DNA of 52,561 nt, from assembly GCF_947492535.1 (NCBI RefSeq), contig NZ_CANLNH010000022.1, positions 1 through 52,561 of the forward strand, in the 5' to 3' direction. Below the pieces are notes generated by a model, which searched no databases, was not told where the DNA came from, and saw nothing but the letters and a program-made list of their open reading frames with translations. The DNA is from an uncultured Dokdonia sp. Its GTDB lineage: Bacteria; Bacteroidota; Bacteroidia; Flavobacteriales; Flavobacteriaceae. A program made the translations under genes and the position numbers. The first letter of the stretch is position 1. Every line of letters begins with the position of its first letter. Below, piece by piece: positions 34,675 to 43,573 of the stretch.

Positions 34675-36381
34675 ATGAAATACACCATCGCATCCCTTTA
34701 CACCCTTCTATTCCTTATTACAAGCTGTAAAACAGAAACCTCTCAAGAAAAAAGAGAGATCAAACGCGGACTCATTACTCAAAAAGCCATGGTGGTTTCG
34801 GCTCGTGAAGAAGCGTCTAAGATTGGATCTATGATTATGGAACAAGGCGGTAACGCTTTTGATGCTATGGTTGCTACCGAAATGGCACTTGCGGTTACGT
34901 ATCCATATGCTGGAAATCTTGGTGGAGGTGGTTTTATGGTATATCGCACCCATGATGGTACCGTAGGAGCCCTCGACTATCGTGAAAAAGCACCTGGTGC
35001 AGCCGATAAGGATATGTATCTGGATGAAGAAGGAAATGTCATACCAAACCTTAGCACTGAAGGTGCTATGGCTGTAGGCGTACCAGGAACTATTTCAGGC
35101 ATTTTTGCAGCCCATGAAAAGTTTGGTACCATGCCTATCTCAACACTACTACAACCTGTCGTAGATCTTGCAAGAAACGGATATGTTGTTACAGAAAAAC
35201 AAGCAGGACGTTTTGAAAAATATAGCGAAGTATTTAACCGTGTGAATGAAGATAGTACGATGCTGTATAGCACCGCTTTCGCGAAAGCGGAAACAGTAAA
35301 AAACCCTGCATTAGCAGCAACTTTAGAACGCATTATCGCCAACGGTAAAGCTGAGTTTTATGGCGGTGAAACGGGACAGAAAATGGTCGAATACCTACAA
35401 AGCAAAGGAGGTATTATGACCGTAGATGACCTAAAAGCATACGAAGCACAATGGCGTACACCCGTCACCTTTGCATATGACAACCTTAAGATTATTTCTA
35501 TGAGTCCGCCGTCTAGTGGAGGCGTTTGTCTTGCACAAATTATGGAAATGATAGAACCCTATGATGTATCCCAATACGGACATAATTCAGAAAAAGCCAT
35601 CCAAGTGATTACTGAAGCAGAACGTCGTGCCTATGCCGATCGAAGTTTTTATTTAGGTGATCCTGATTTTGTAGATATTCCCATTGAAACCTTAATTTCT
35701 GATGCATACAGTAAAAACAGAATGGATACCTTCTCTTGGGATAAAGCTACGCCTTCAAGTGAAGTAAATCATAGTGAATTACCTGGTTATGAAAGTATGG
35801 AAACCACCCACTACTCTATCGTAGATCAATTTGGGAATGCAATTGCAGTCACTACAACACTTAATGGCGCATTTGGCTCTAAATTATATGTAGATGAACT
35901 CGGTTTCTTTTTAAATAATGAAATGGATGACTTCTCTTCAAAACCTGGTGTACCCAATATGTTTGGCCTTTTGGGAGCCAAAGCCAATGAGATTGCCCCT
36001 GGAAAACGGATGTTGTCTAGTATGACACCAACGCTCGTAGAAAAAGATGGTGAGTTCTGGATGACTGTAGGGACTCCTGGAGGATCTACCATCATCACAT
36101 CGGTATTACAAACCATTTTAAACGTTCACGAATTTGAAATGGGAATGCAAGAAGCGGTAAATGCTCCACGCTTTCACCACCAATGGTTACCAGATGTGAT
36201 CATGTTTGAACCTAATAGCTTTGATAAAACACTTCTGGAGAATCTAAAAACCAAAGGGTATTTCCCAAATGAAGAAGTTTCTCCAGTAATTGGAAAGGTA
36301 GATGGTATTCTTGTCCTACCCGACGGCACATTAGAAGGAGGCGCCGATCGCCGAGGGGATGATACTGCTGTTGGGTTTTAA
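34675..36381 (+). CDS. ggt: Gamma-glutamyltransferase, lipoprotein type
   Basis: 568 residues. The N-terminus is a lipoprotein signal (YTLLFLITSCKTE, Cys near 18), so the enzyme is probably tethered at the envelope. GGT landmarks: AREEASKIGSMIMEQGGNAFDAMVA, NLGGGGFMVYR, DYREKAP, the autocleavage/catalytic Thr in TTHYSIVDQFGNAIAVTTTLN (near 378), NNEMDDFS and GTPGGSTI. It moves gamma-glutamyl from glutathione and its conjugates to water or amino acids. A full palindrome copy is built into the gene at 35273 (STAFAKAE) in the large subunit. Confidence 0.88.
   Translation: MKYTIASLYTLLFLITSCKTETSQEKREIKRGLITQKAMVVSAREEASKIGSMIMEQGGNAFDAMVATEMALAVTYPYAGNLGGGGFMVYRTHDGTVGALDYREKAPGAADKDMYLDEEGNVIPNLSTEGAMAVGVPGTISGIFAAHEKFGTMPISTLLQPVVDLARNGYVVTEKQAGRFEKYSEVFNRVNEDSTMLYSTAFAKAETVKNPALAATLERIIANGKAEFYGGETGQKMVEYLQSKGGIMTVDDLKAYEAQWRTPVTFAYDNLKIISMSPPSSGGVCLAQIMEMIEPYDVSQYGHNSEKAIQVITEAERRAYADRSFYLGDPDFVDIPIETLISDAYSKNRMDTFSWDKATPSSEVNHSELPGYESMETTHYSIVDQFGNAIAVTTTLNGAFGSKLYVDELGFFLNNEMDDFSSKPGVPNMFGLLGAKANEIAPGKRMLSSMTPTLVEKDGEFWMTVGTPGGSTIITSVLQTILNVHEFEMGMQEAVNAPRFHHQWLPDVIMFEPNSFDKTLLENLKTKGYFPNEEVSPVIGKVDGILVLPDGTLEGGADRRGDDTAVGF
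35273..35290. repeat. Dispersed palindrome inside ggt
   Basis: ccgctttcgcgaaagcgg, 18-bp perfect dyad kept in frame and read as TAFAKAE. Confidence 0.9.
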
Positions 36382-36383
36382 GT

Positions 36384-36800
36384 TTAGACCTCGGTTAGTA
36401 AACGTATATTTTCTACATATATATCAATGGTAGGTTTTACTTCAAAAACCTCTCCATCTTCCCATACGATATAATAAAGATTATATGTTTTTTTTAGTTT
36501 AGAAGAACGATATTCATAGGTATAAGTAACGTTATATTTTTGTCCTTTACGTTTTATTTTTTTGTGATTAGAAAGTTCTTTTTTCCCTTTTATGTTTTTT
36601 GACTTTACAGTTACATAAAATAAATAGTCATCAGTAGATGTAAGCATGGTAACACCATCTTTCAACAAAAATTCTGAAGTGTCTATTGGAACAGAGCATT
36701 TAGTAATTTTTACAGTCTGAGACTTATCCTTATCAGGTAGGCCAAACGACACAAATATAATTGCTAAAATTGGTACTAATATTTTAATTTTTATAAACAT
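36384..36800 (-). CDS. Hypothetical exported protein
   Basis: 138 residues with an N-terminal signal or anchor helix (4-20). The rest is a small, Lys-rich, beta-rich domain. No family recognised. It converges with ggt, 2 bp apart, and starts 50 bp before the repair gene on the other strand. Confidence 0.55.
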   Translation of the reverse strand: MFIKIKILVPILAIIFVSFGLPDKDKSQTVKITKCSVPIDTSEFLLKDGVTMLTSTDDYLFYVTVKSKNIKGKKELSNHKKIKRKGQKYNVTYTYEYRSSKLKKTYNLYYIVWEDGEVFEVKPTIDIYVENIRLLTEV

Positions 36801-36850
36801 TATTTTCTTTTATATATTTTTAATAAATATACATCTTAATTAAATACAGT

Positions 36851-37522
36851 ATGAATTTCGTTCCTGATCTCATAGGACAACTCAAAGTAATAGCAAATGC
36901 AACAGGTGCTCTAGAGATGAAGATTTATATGAGAAATCGGTATTCTTTTTTTGGTGTCAAAGCTCCTGAACGTAAAGCTATTCTAAAAGAAATCATTAAC
37001 ACGTACAAACCTCAATTAGATCGACTAATAGTTATTCAAATTGTAAAAGAATTATATAAGCAACCAGAGCGCGAACTCCATTACTGTGCTGTCGAACTCA
37101 CGACTCGATTTCTCAAAAAGAAATTCTACAAAGAAGACATCGCTTTTATCAAACACCTTATCATCACACATTCTTGGTGGGATACTGTAGACATGATTTC
37201 CAAACATCACTTAGGAAGTTATTTAAAATTATATCCAGAAGAAACGACAAACATTATTCAAAACTTTAGTAATGCTGATCACCTATGGTTAAATAGAAGT
37301 GCTATTCTCTTTCAATTAGAGTATAAAGAAGAAACAAACGCTAAACTCCTCTTTCAATTATGTATTAAGCATAAAGATACTGGTGAATTTTTCATCAATA
37401 AAGCCATTGGTTGGGCATTACGAGAATACGGAAAGACAAACCCTCAAGCAGTGATTGCATTTGTCTCTAAAAACTGTCTTGCACCTTTAAGTGAACAAGA
37501 GGCTATTAGAAAGCTTCAGTAA
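36851..37522 (+). CDS. DNA alkylation repair protein (AlkD-like)
   Basis: 223 residues, all-helical HEAT-like repeats. RYSFFGVKAPERKAILKEI, WWDTVDMISKHHLG, LWLNRSAILFQLEYK and FFINKAIGWALREYGKTNPQAV match the AlkC/AlkD fold, with the Trp and Asp of WWDTVD that help in base release. It probably excises 3- or 7-alkylpurines from DNA. Isolated gene; the following 219 bp are AT-rich with no gene seen. Confidence 0.8.
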   Translation: MNFVPDLIGQLKVIANATGALEMKIYMRNRYSFFGVKAPERKAILKEIINTYKPQLDRLIVIQIVKELYKQPERELHYCAVELTTRFLKKKFYKEDIAFIKHLIITHSWWDTVDMISKHHLGSYLKLYPEETTNIIQNFSNADHLWLNRSAILFQLEYKEETNAKLLFQLCIKHKDTGEFFINKAIGWALREYGKTNPQAVIAFVSKNCLAPLSEQEAIRKLQ

Positions 37523-37741
37523 AACATATAACATTATACAATTCAGCTTATTACAACAATTTACCTTACGAGGTATAAGTTTTTCTTGTCATTTCGCAAA
37601 TAAACCATAAGCAATTAACAATCAAAACGTTATATTAACATCAAATCATTTTATTTATAATTCAATCTTAGTATCTTAATTGGGTAATTAACTACATGTC
37701 AATTATTTAAAATTAAATTATTAATCATTAAATTTTATATT

Positions 37742-37921
37742 ATGCTAAAAAAAATTGGAAACCTCGGAAAATCATTATCTAAAGATCTACAAAGAGAAGT
37801 AAATGGAGGTATGTTAAGAGAAGCTACTTGCAATAATCCATATATTAATGAGGGTGGACCTTGTGATCAAGGATACTATCCACATCCTGTATATGGACAT
37901 TGTGTTTGCTGTGCTTACTAA
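37742..37921 (+). CDS. GG-leader Cys-rich secreted peptide 1
   Basis: 59 residues, starting MLKKIGNLGKSLSKDLQREVNGG. The leader ends in a GG cleavage site, as in bacteriocin-type and ComC-like precursors exported by ABC transporter-peptidases. The core of about 36 residues has five cysteines (AT-C, GP-C, GH-C-V-CC) and many Gly/Pro/Tyr. No modification enzyme or transporter is in the window. Role unknown; antimicrobial or signalling peptide is inference. An inverted-repeat terminator starts 10 bases after the stop. Confidence 0.7.
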   Translation: MLKKIGNLGKSLSKDLQREVNGGMLREATCNNPYINEGGPCDQGYYPHPVYGHCVCCAY

Positions 37922-37930
37922 TTTATAATA

Positions 37931-37974
37931 TAGTATCAAAGATGATTATTCATAATTATCTTTGATACTATTTA
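37931..37974 (+). terminator. Terminator after GG-leader peptide 1
   Basis: Long arms tagtatcaaagatgattat (37931-37949) and its near-exact complement at 37952-37970, one G-U, then an AT-rich tail. Confidence 0.75.
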
Positions 37975-38186
37975 TTTTAAAACTCCTCATTATCAAACTC
38001 AAAATCAGCACCTCTAGCTGTTTACTACGATTAAAACACAAACAATATCAAATTTGAAATATATAATTACACATTTACAATACCTATTGTAATTATGAAT
38101 ATATGTATGCATTTTTAGCATATCAGATACAAATTATAAACGTCTGATATCAATATAATAATTGTATAATATTAAATTTTTCAAGT

Positions 38187-38369
38187 ATGTTAAAAAACAT
38201 TTCAAATTTAGGGGTTACATTAAAGACTAGTGAGCAAAAATTAATTAGTGGAGGGTTAGCTAAAAGACCTCCTTTATGTCAAAATCAAAACTGTCCTCCT
38301 GGGTACTGTTGTGGTTCAAATCCATATTTTTGTGTATTAGCAGGTCCTGGAGGTCGCAATTGCAGATAA
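38187..38369 (+). CDS. GG-leader Cys-rich secreted peptide 2, knottin-like
   Basis: 60 residues, MLKNISNLGVTLKTSEQKLISGG leader like peptide 1 (same MLK-I-NLG start, SGG end). The core of 37 residues has six cysteines spaced C-X4-C-X4-CC-X6-C-X9-C with the PPGYCC run. This is the arrangement of cystine-knot and hevein-like small proteins of eukaryotes; the X6 gap is slightly long for a strict knottin. It would fold only after export to an oxidising place. Its own terminator follows at 38451. Function unknown. Confidence 0.7.
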   Translation: MLKNISNLGVTLKTSEQKLISGGLAKRPPLCQNQNCPPGYCCGSNPYFCVLAGPGGRNCR

Positions 38370-38450
38370 CTAATTAAACTATCAAGTCAACTACCTCGGG
38401 ACAAGTCTCGGAGTATTTAATCTTTTGGTTACACCAATAAGTAGATTAAT

Positions 38451-38482
38451 AGGTACACGTTTAAAAATGTGTGCCTTTTTTG
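38451..38482 (+). terminator. Terminator after GG-leader peptide 2
   Basis: Arms aggtacacgttt (from 38451) and aaatgtgtgcct (to 38476), paired with two G-U pairs, and a T run. The remaining gene-free stretch 38370-38985 also holds the composite repeat at 38545. A GC-rich cctcgggacaagtctcggag is at 38393-38412. Otherwise nothing is seen, and open frames there are not credible. Confidence 0.7.
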
Positions 38483-38544
38483 TCATCAAACAGTATCACT
38501 ACCAAACGAAACAATGTTATTTCTTAACATCTAAAATATGTTGT

Positions 38545-38606
38545 ATACGCTTTCGCATCTGTCTGTTTGTAGGCAGGTTCACGACCATCGAAAGAGTAAA
38601 GCGTTA
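38545..38606. repeat. Composite repeat, second copy, splitting a palindrome arm pair
   Basis: acgcttt (38547-38553) and aaagcgt (38598-38604) are inverted arms. Between them lies ctgtctgtttgtaggcagg and ttcacgaccatcgaaagagt, parallel to the 83-140 region. It looks like an element inserted in, or fused with, a CGCTTTCGC palindrome. Confidence 0.65.
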
Positions 38607-38985
38607 AGGACTATACGATGAAACATCCTCATATATATAACATACGTTTCATATCCATTCCACACTAAATGTATAATCTGCCATAAAACAATAATTAGGA
38701 TAAAAACAGGTCCATACATATTGATTATATAGATAACTACTGTTCTTATAATCTTATACAATTATCTCTAAACATATACCCCCTTTTTATACACATACTC
38801 CTTCCCTCATAAATAAATATCATTAACCATAGAAATTCTTCCATTCACTCATTTCTTTTTCTTTCAAAGTAGTTATCCATCATATTTGAATTGATTATCA
38901 CAAGTATACTATATAATCATAATGATGGCGGTATCTGAAAAGCCTTAAATAGAGTAAGATAAATTTTAATCTAAAACTAAAAGTC

Positions 38986-39975
38986 ATGAAAAAAGTATTC
39001 TTTTTTTTAACCATCATGGTTATTCAAAGTCCACTATTTGCTCAATTGAATAATAATGATATCATTTCATTACGTGCTGATACAGGAAAATGGATGGCTC
39101 GTTGTTATAATTGTCAAAAAGCAACAACATCAAATACAATTACAGCTCATATTTCTAATGATGCCAAAACACTTCCAACGTATGCTAAGTTTACCGTAAA
39201 GAAAATGCCAAATGGAAAAATCGCATTAAAAACTGACAATGGGAAGTACCTTGGTCGTTGTCGCAATTGTGTTACAGGTGCACCTTCAGATATTTTAACG
39301 GCACATGTAGGTAGTCCAAATCCTAGCTATGCACAATTTGAACCTATCCTTTTAGCCAACGGAAAATATGTTTTCAAATCTGATAATGGAAAATACCTTG
39401 CACGTTGTCGTAATTGTTCTCCAGGGTCATCTGTCCCAGACATTGTTGCTATACATGAAAACAATCCAAATGCAGCCTATGCACAATGGACAGTAACTAT
39501 AAAAAGAACACCTCAGTTCAGTTCAATAATCAACAATGTTCAAAGTAATATCCAAATTAAAAACCTGTGGAAAAAAGATGGAAAAACTGATTATAAAATC
39601 CATATTGAAAATAGCAAGGTAGATGCAGGAGGCGTACAACCTAACTGGTTATCGTCTAGATGGCATATTGAGGAAGTTCCAGGAACAAAATATATACGAA
39701 TTAGAAACCACTGGAAAAAAGATGGAAGAAATAATTTTTATCTTCAAACAGCTAATGGAATTCTAAAAGCGGGTCCTTTAAAATCAAGACAGCATTCTTC
39801 ATCTTCACAATGGTTACTTGAAAAAGTTTCTGGTACTACATATAGAATAAAAAATCGTGCTACATCAAATCAGTATTTACATATTGAAAATGCTACCTTA
39901 GAATTAGGCCCTATTCAACCTAATTGGAGATCTGCTTTATGGGAATTACAAGGATATAAATCAAGTTCTCGATAA
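38986..39975 (+). CDS. Secreted protein with two beta-trefoil-like domains
   Basis: 329 residues. Signal peptide (1-19, ending LFAQ). The first domain (about 22-175) has three repeats, each with an xDxGKxxxRCxNC motif (KWMARCYNC, KYLGRCRNC, KYLARCRNC) and TAHxSN/N-YAQ/K-F; it resembles a fascin-like trefoil. The second (about 180-325) has repeats of IQIKNLWKKDG-YKIHIENxxVDAGxxQPNWxSxxWHIEE, resembling ricin-type trefoils. Sugar binding is likely from the fold. The CxxC pairs in each first-domain repeat may form disulfides. The gene is alone. Function unknown. Confidence 0.6.
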   Translation: MKKVFFFLTIMVIQSPLFAQLNNNDIISLRADTGKWMARCYNCQKATTSNTITAHISNDAKTLPTYAKFTVKKMPNGKIALKTDNGKYLGRCRNCVTGAPSDILTAHVGSPNPSYAQFEPILLANGKYVFKSDNGKYLARCRNCSPGSSVPDIVAIHENNPNAAYAQWTVTIKRTPQFSSIINNVQSNIQIKNLWKKDGKTDYKIHIENSKVDAGGVQPNWLSSRWHIEEVPGTKYIRIRNHWKKDGRNNFYLQTANGILKAGPLKSRQHSSSSQWLLEKVSGTTYRIKNRATSNQYLHIENATLELGPIQPNWRSALWELQGYKSSSR

Positions 39976-40121
39976 CATAATTTTATACACAGAACTTACA
40001 CAACAGACGTTCTTATACACTCATAATTATTCTATCCCTCAATTTTTCAGTAATTTAACACATCTAATACTCGTATAGTACTATTCAACTAACAACCAAC
40101 TCTCACTAAAAATCAATTAAA

Positions 40122-40676
40122 ATGCAAATTATAACATCCAATAAAAATAATATTTCATTTAACGTGCAAGTTGCACGATTACATGAAGCTATTACAAAAG
40201 CAGATATTGGCTTAGGAACATCTTCCTATCCAATTGTCATAAATAATTTTGTAACCATAAACGATCCTGACTTATATAATTTTTGTCCAGGCGAAACCAT
40301 TTCCATAACACTCATCGATACTATTATAAATCCAGAAGCACCAAGATTAGACTTAGAAGTAGTCTCATGTAGACTCTTGAATATAGGTCAAGAATTTAAT
40401 AATTCGGAAAATACATTGGCAAATCCTTGGAGTGGCGTTTTTAATTTAAATACGAACAATATAGTCATAGCCTCAGATGGATCATTGAGCATTACCCCAG
40501 AAAATAATGCTTGTTCGATTACCGTCTCTGAAGATCCAAATGAATCTTCAAAAACAACATTTGTATCCTACAGTATTTTATTAAAATCGAAGGTATTGCT
40601 CTCTACAGATACTGTAAAAGTATTTTACTTTCTCATCGATCCTTTAATTAAAGTTACTTCTGGTGGTAGAGGATAA
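40122..40676 (+). CDS. Hypothetical protein
   Basis: 184 residues with no signal peptide, beta-rich by pattern. It starts MQIITSNKNNISFNVQVARLHEAI and ends KVFYFLIDPLIKVTSGGRG. The last strand recalls the end of small AidA/PixA-like inclusion-body proteins but the match is too weak to assign. It lies 42 bp ahead of the TPR histidine kinase gene on the same strand. Confidence 0.55.
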   Translation: MQIITSNKNNISFNVQVARLHEAITKADIGLGTSSYPIVINNFVTINDPDLYNFCPGETISITLIDTIINPEAPRLDLEVVSCRLLNIGQEFNNSENTLANPWSGVFNLNTNNIVIASDGSLSITPENNACSITVSEDPNESSKTTFVSYSILLKSKVLLSTDTVKVFYFLIDPLIKVTSGGRG

Positions 40677-40718
40677 ATACAGCTATTTCATAACAATACA
40701 ATTTTAAAATTAACGACT

Positions 40719-42503
40719 ATGCAAATACTTAAAATTGTATTGTTATTCTTTTTTCTTCAGTTCTTTGATGTAACTGGATATGCTCAAAATATTCAAAAGA
40801 CAGACAGTCTTCTTCATGTTCTAGAAAACAGTGATCTATCAGAAAAAGAGCATGTTCGTTTATTAATAAAAATTGCTTCTAATCATCCCCAACCATCTAA
40901 AGCCTCCTATTACGCTAAGTTATCATTACAGATGGCTGCGAGAATCAATGCAGCCATATTGCAAGCACAAGCTTGGGAAGAAATAGGGGCCATTGAGCAA
41001 CGATTAGGAAATAAAGGCACTGCGCTTAAAGCTATATTTAATGCATTACAACTATATGATTCGCTAGACTTAAAAGAAAACCAAGCGGCATCTTATATGC
41101 AAATTGCAGATCATTACATTACAGAAGGTGAGTATCCAACGGGGATTACCTATTTAAAAAAAGCACAGGATATTTATGATGAGGTAAACAATGAACTCTA
41201 TATCACCTTTACACATGTTAACTTAGGAGAAACTTATCGACTTTCTGGTAATTTTGAAGAATCAGAAAAATCGTTACACAAGGCATTAGAACTAAATAAG
41301 CATCTCAAAGATGAATCTATAGAAGGGTATTCGTTAGGAAATCTAGGAATGTTATATGCTAGACAAAATAAACCTGAAATAGCAAAAGAATATTTATACA
41401 ATGCAATTACAATGTTAACTGTATTAGGAGACCCTTATTCTTTGTCTGTATATACAGAAGCCTTAGGAAAAATATACATAAAAGAAGGACAATTCGTAAA
41501 TGCAGAAGCGTTGTTACTTAAAGCGATTTCAATCGCAAAAGAAGCCGGATTGAAAGAACAAGTCAGAGATTTTAGCGCTTCTATTACAGATCTATACCAA
41601 ACACAAAAACGCTTTGAAAAAGCGCTCGAATTTCAAAAATTATATCAACACTACCAAGATAGCCTAGTAAATAAGGCAAATATTCAAAAAGTAGAACAAA
41701 TTAAAGCTGGCTATGAAATAGAAAAACGAGAATCTGAAATAACGCTTCTAAATACGGTTAATACCAATCAGAAATATTGGGTGATTTTTCTAATCATTGG
41801 TGTTTTACTACTTCTTTTATTTTCCTACCTATTATATAAAGGAAATAAGAAAATAAAAAATACAAACCAAATACTACGCACTCAAAAAGAGCTTATCAGT
41901 AAAAGAGAAAAAGAAAAAGTATTACTACTACAAGAGCTAAATCATCGAGTAAAAAATAACCTACAAATGATCGCCAGTCTACTTAATCTACAAAGTAGAG
42001 AACTTACAGGACATCCTGCAAAAGAAGCTATACTTTCTGGCAAGCACAGAGTAGAAGCCCTATCACTAGTACATAGAAAATTATACCAAGAAGGAGTTGA
42101 TACAAAGATTGTATTAAAAGACTACATTGAAGAATTAGTATTAGGTCTATTCCAAGGCTATAATGCTACCTTTAAACCTACTTTTTCAATAACAGATATC
42201 AGTATCAGTATAGACATTGCTATACCACTGGCTTTGATTATCAACGAGCTTGTGATTAATGCTTTAAAATACGCATATGAAGGCATAGAAAACCCATTAC
42301 TCAATATTATTATGCTACAAGAAGATAAAGAGAGTATGCATCTACAAATTATCGATAATGGGGTAGGTTTTAAAACAGATAAAAACACAAAAGACAATTC
42401 TTTTGGAATCAAATTAATAACCTCTCTCATTGAACAATTAGAAGGTACTATCAAAAAACTAGACACCACTGGCACACACTGGGAAATGAATATAAAATTA
42501 TAA
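40719..42503 (+). CDS. TPR sensor histidine kinase (HisKA_2 type)
   Basis: 594 residues. Signal peptide or first anchor (1-22), about six TPR units outside the membrane (40-310), a coiled-coil linker, one membrane helix (about 353-373), a second coiled coil, then the kinase. The H-box LLQELNHRVKNNLQMIASLLNLQSREL (His near 410) is HisKA_2/HWE type. The ATPase domain has the N-box NELVINALKYAYEG and DNGVGFKT. It probably senses a periplasmic protein or peptide through the TPRs and signals to the LytTR regulator encoded 31 bp downstream. Confidence 0.82.
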   Translation: MQILKIVLLFFFLQFFDVTGYAQNIQKTDSLLHVLENSDLSEKEHVRLLIKIASNHPQPSKASYYAKLSLQMAARINAAILQAQAWEEIGAIEQRLGNKGTALKAIFNALQLYDSLDLKENQAASYMQIADHYITEGEYPTGITYLKKAQDIYDEVNNELYITFTHVNLGETYRLSGNFEESEKSLHKALELNKHLKDESIEGYSLGNLGMLYARQNKPEIAKEYLYNAITMLTVLGDPYSLSVYTEALGKIYIKEGQFVNAEALLLKAISIAKEAGLKEQVRDFSASITDLYQTQKRFEKALEFQKLYQHYQDSLVNKANIQKVEQIKAGYEIEKRESEITLLNTVNTNQKYWVIFLIIGVLLLLLFSYLLYKGNKKIKNTNQILRTQKELISKREKEKVLLLQELNHRVKNNLQMIASLLNLQSRELTGHPAKEAILSGKHRVEALSLVHRKLYQEGVDTKIVLKDYIEELVLGLFQGYNATFKPTFSITDISISIDIAIPLALIINELVINALKYAYEGIENPLLNIIMLQEDKESMHLQIIDNGVGFKTDKNTKDNSFGIKLITSLIEQLEGTIKKLDTTGTHWEMNIKL

Positions 42504-42534
42504 TACCCATTTCCTTTCAATAACAGAATGACCT

Positions 42535-43305
42535 ATGCATACTAACAATAACAAAGTACAAGTACTTATCGTAGAAGACGAAATTATAGTAGCACAAGAT
42601 ATAAGAGATCGACTTACTGATATGAATTATGAAGTAATCGCAACGGCTCCCTCTGTAGATAAAGCAGTGGCGGTTATAGAGACTCATCCTACTATAGATA
42701 TAATTATGATCGATATCATTTTAAAAGGAGACAGAGACGGGATTGCACTCGCCCGAATTATCAATGAGCGTTTTCAAATTCCATTTATATTTCTCACATC
42801 ACATGCAGACAGTTCACTTGTAGAACGAGCCAAAGAAGTAAATCCATATGCATACATATTGAAACCATTCAATGATAGGCAGGTAAATATAGCCATTGAG
42901 TTAGCATTGATGAATTTTTCAAATAAAACACCAGGAAAAGATGTATTTACCTCTGAAAAAGAATCTCAAAAAAAAGCAGAAGTCCTTCAAATCAAAGACA
43001 GTCTCTTCTTAAAAAAGAATCATCATTTTGAACGTGTTCCTTTAAAAGAAATTTTATTTATACAAGCAGATAACAACTACTGTACGATCTATACAAAATC
43101 AAAAAAGTTTTTATATGCAGTCGTTCTAAAAAAAATCGAATCCCAACTACCACCCGCTAATTTTATCCGGACACATAGAAGCTATGTGGTAAATATTAAT
43201 TTAGTAACAGGCTTTGAAGGAAACCTTCTGTTTATGGATGAACATAAAATCCCTGTAAGTAAATCCCAAAAAGAGCTCGTTTTCAAACTTTTTAAAACCA
43301 TATAA
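42535..43305 (+). CDS. LytTR-family response regulator
   Basis: 256 residues. An N-terminal receiver (8-125): VEDEIIVAQDIRDRL, phospho-acceptor Asp near 58 in IMIDIIL, LTSHAD, and LKPF. A LytTR DNA-binding domain (about 155-256) ends FIRTHRSYVVNINLVTGF ... VPVSKSQKELVFKLF. It is the partner of the preceding kinase and would bind promoter repeats as a dimer. Target genes are not visible in the sequence. Confidence 0.85.
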   Translation: MHTNNNKVQVLIVEDEIIVAQDIRDRLTDMNYEVIATAPSVDKAVAVIETHPTIDIIMIDIILKGDRDGIALARIINERFQIPFIFLTSHADSSLVERAKEVNPYAYILKPFNDRQVNIAIELALMNFSNKTPGKDVFTSEKESQKKAEVLQIKDSLFLKKNHHFERVPLKEILFIQADNNYCTIYTKSKKFLYAVVLKKIESQLPPANFIRTHRSYVVNINLVTGFEGNLLFMDEHKIPVSKSQKELVFKLFKTI

Positions 43306-43339
43306 ACCGTATATGGTACAATTTCTTTCTTTCTAAGTC

Positions 43340-43359
43340 CGCTTTCGCGAAAGCGTATA
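43340..43359. repeat. Dispersed palindrome, intergenic copy
   Basis: cgctttcgcgaaagcg (43340-43355) with the tata right flank, between the response regulator and marR. The upstream region 43306-43573 also has the palindrome at 43513 and no gene. Confidence 0.9.
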
Positions 43360-43512
43360 AAACAACACCTCTATTCTATATATTTTGTACTACCCTTACC
43401 TATTTCTTATCTTTAGAAAACTTTCTATACAAGAAATATAACGATTCTATCTTCAAAACTGCAACTTTACACTCCACTCAAAGTGAGCTTTTTATAAAAT
43501 TTATATCATTTT

Positions 43513-43530
43513 TACTATGCATGCATAGTA
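43513..43530. promoter_or_regulatory. 18-bp perfect palindrome upstream of marR (candidate operator)
   Basis: TACTATGCATGCATAGTA, exact dyad, 44 bases before the marR ATG and overlapping or near the likely promoter (tatttttatgtatatttac follows). Its size and AT-rich arms suit a MarR dimer, so autoregulation of the fad cluster is likely. It is an inference from position and symmetry. Confidence 0.6.
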
Positions 43531-43573
43531 TTTTTATGTATATTTACAACGATTTCGAACCTAATCATCCCTA

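Noticed and set aside
38393-38412. cctcgggacaagtctcggag as an operator or repeat
   Set aside because: The arms do not pair well enough for a dyad, and only one copy is seen here.
38425-38607. 60-residue open frame after the second GG-leader peptide
   Set aside because: It runs through the terminator and the composite repeat, and no leader or domain is visible.
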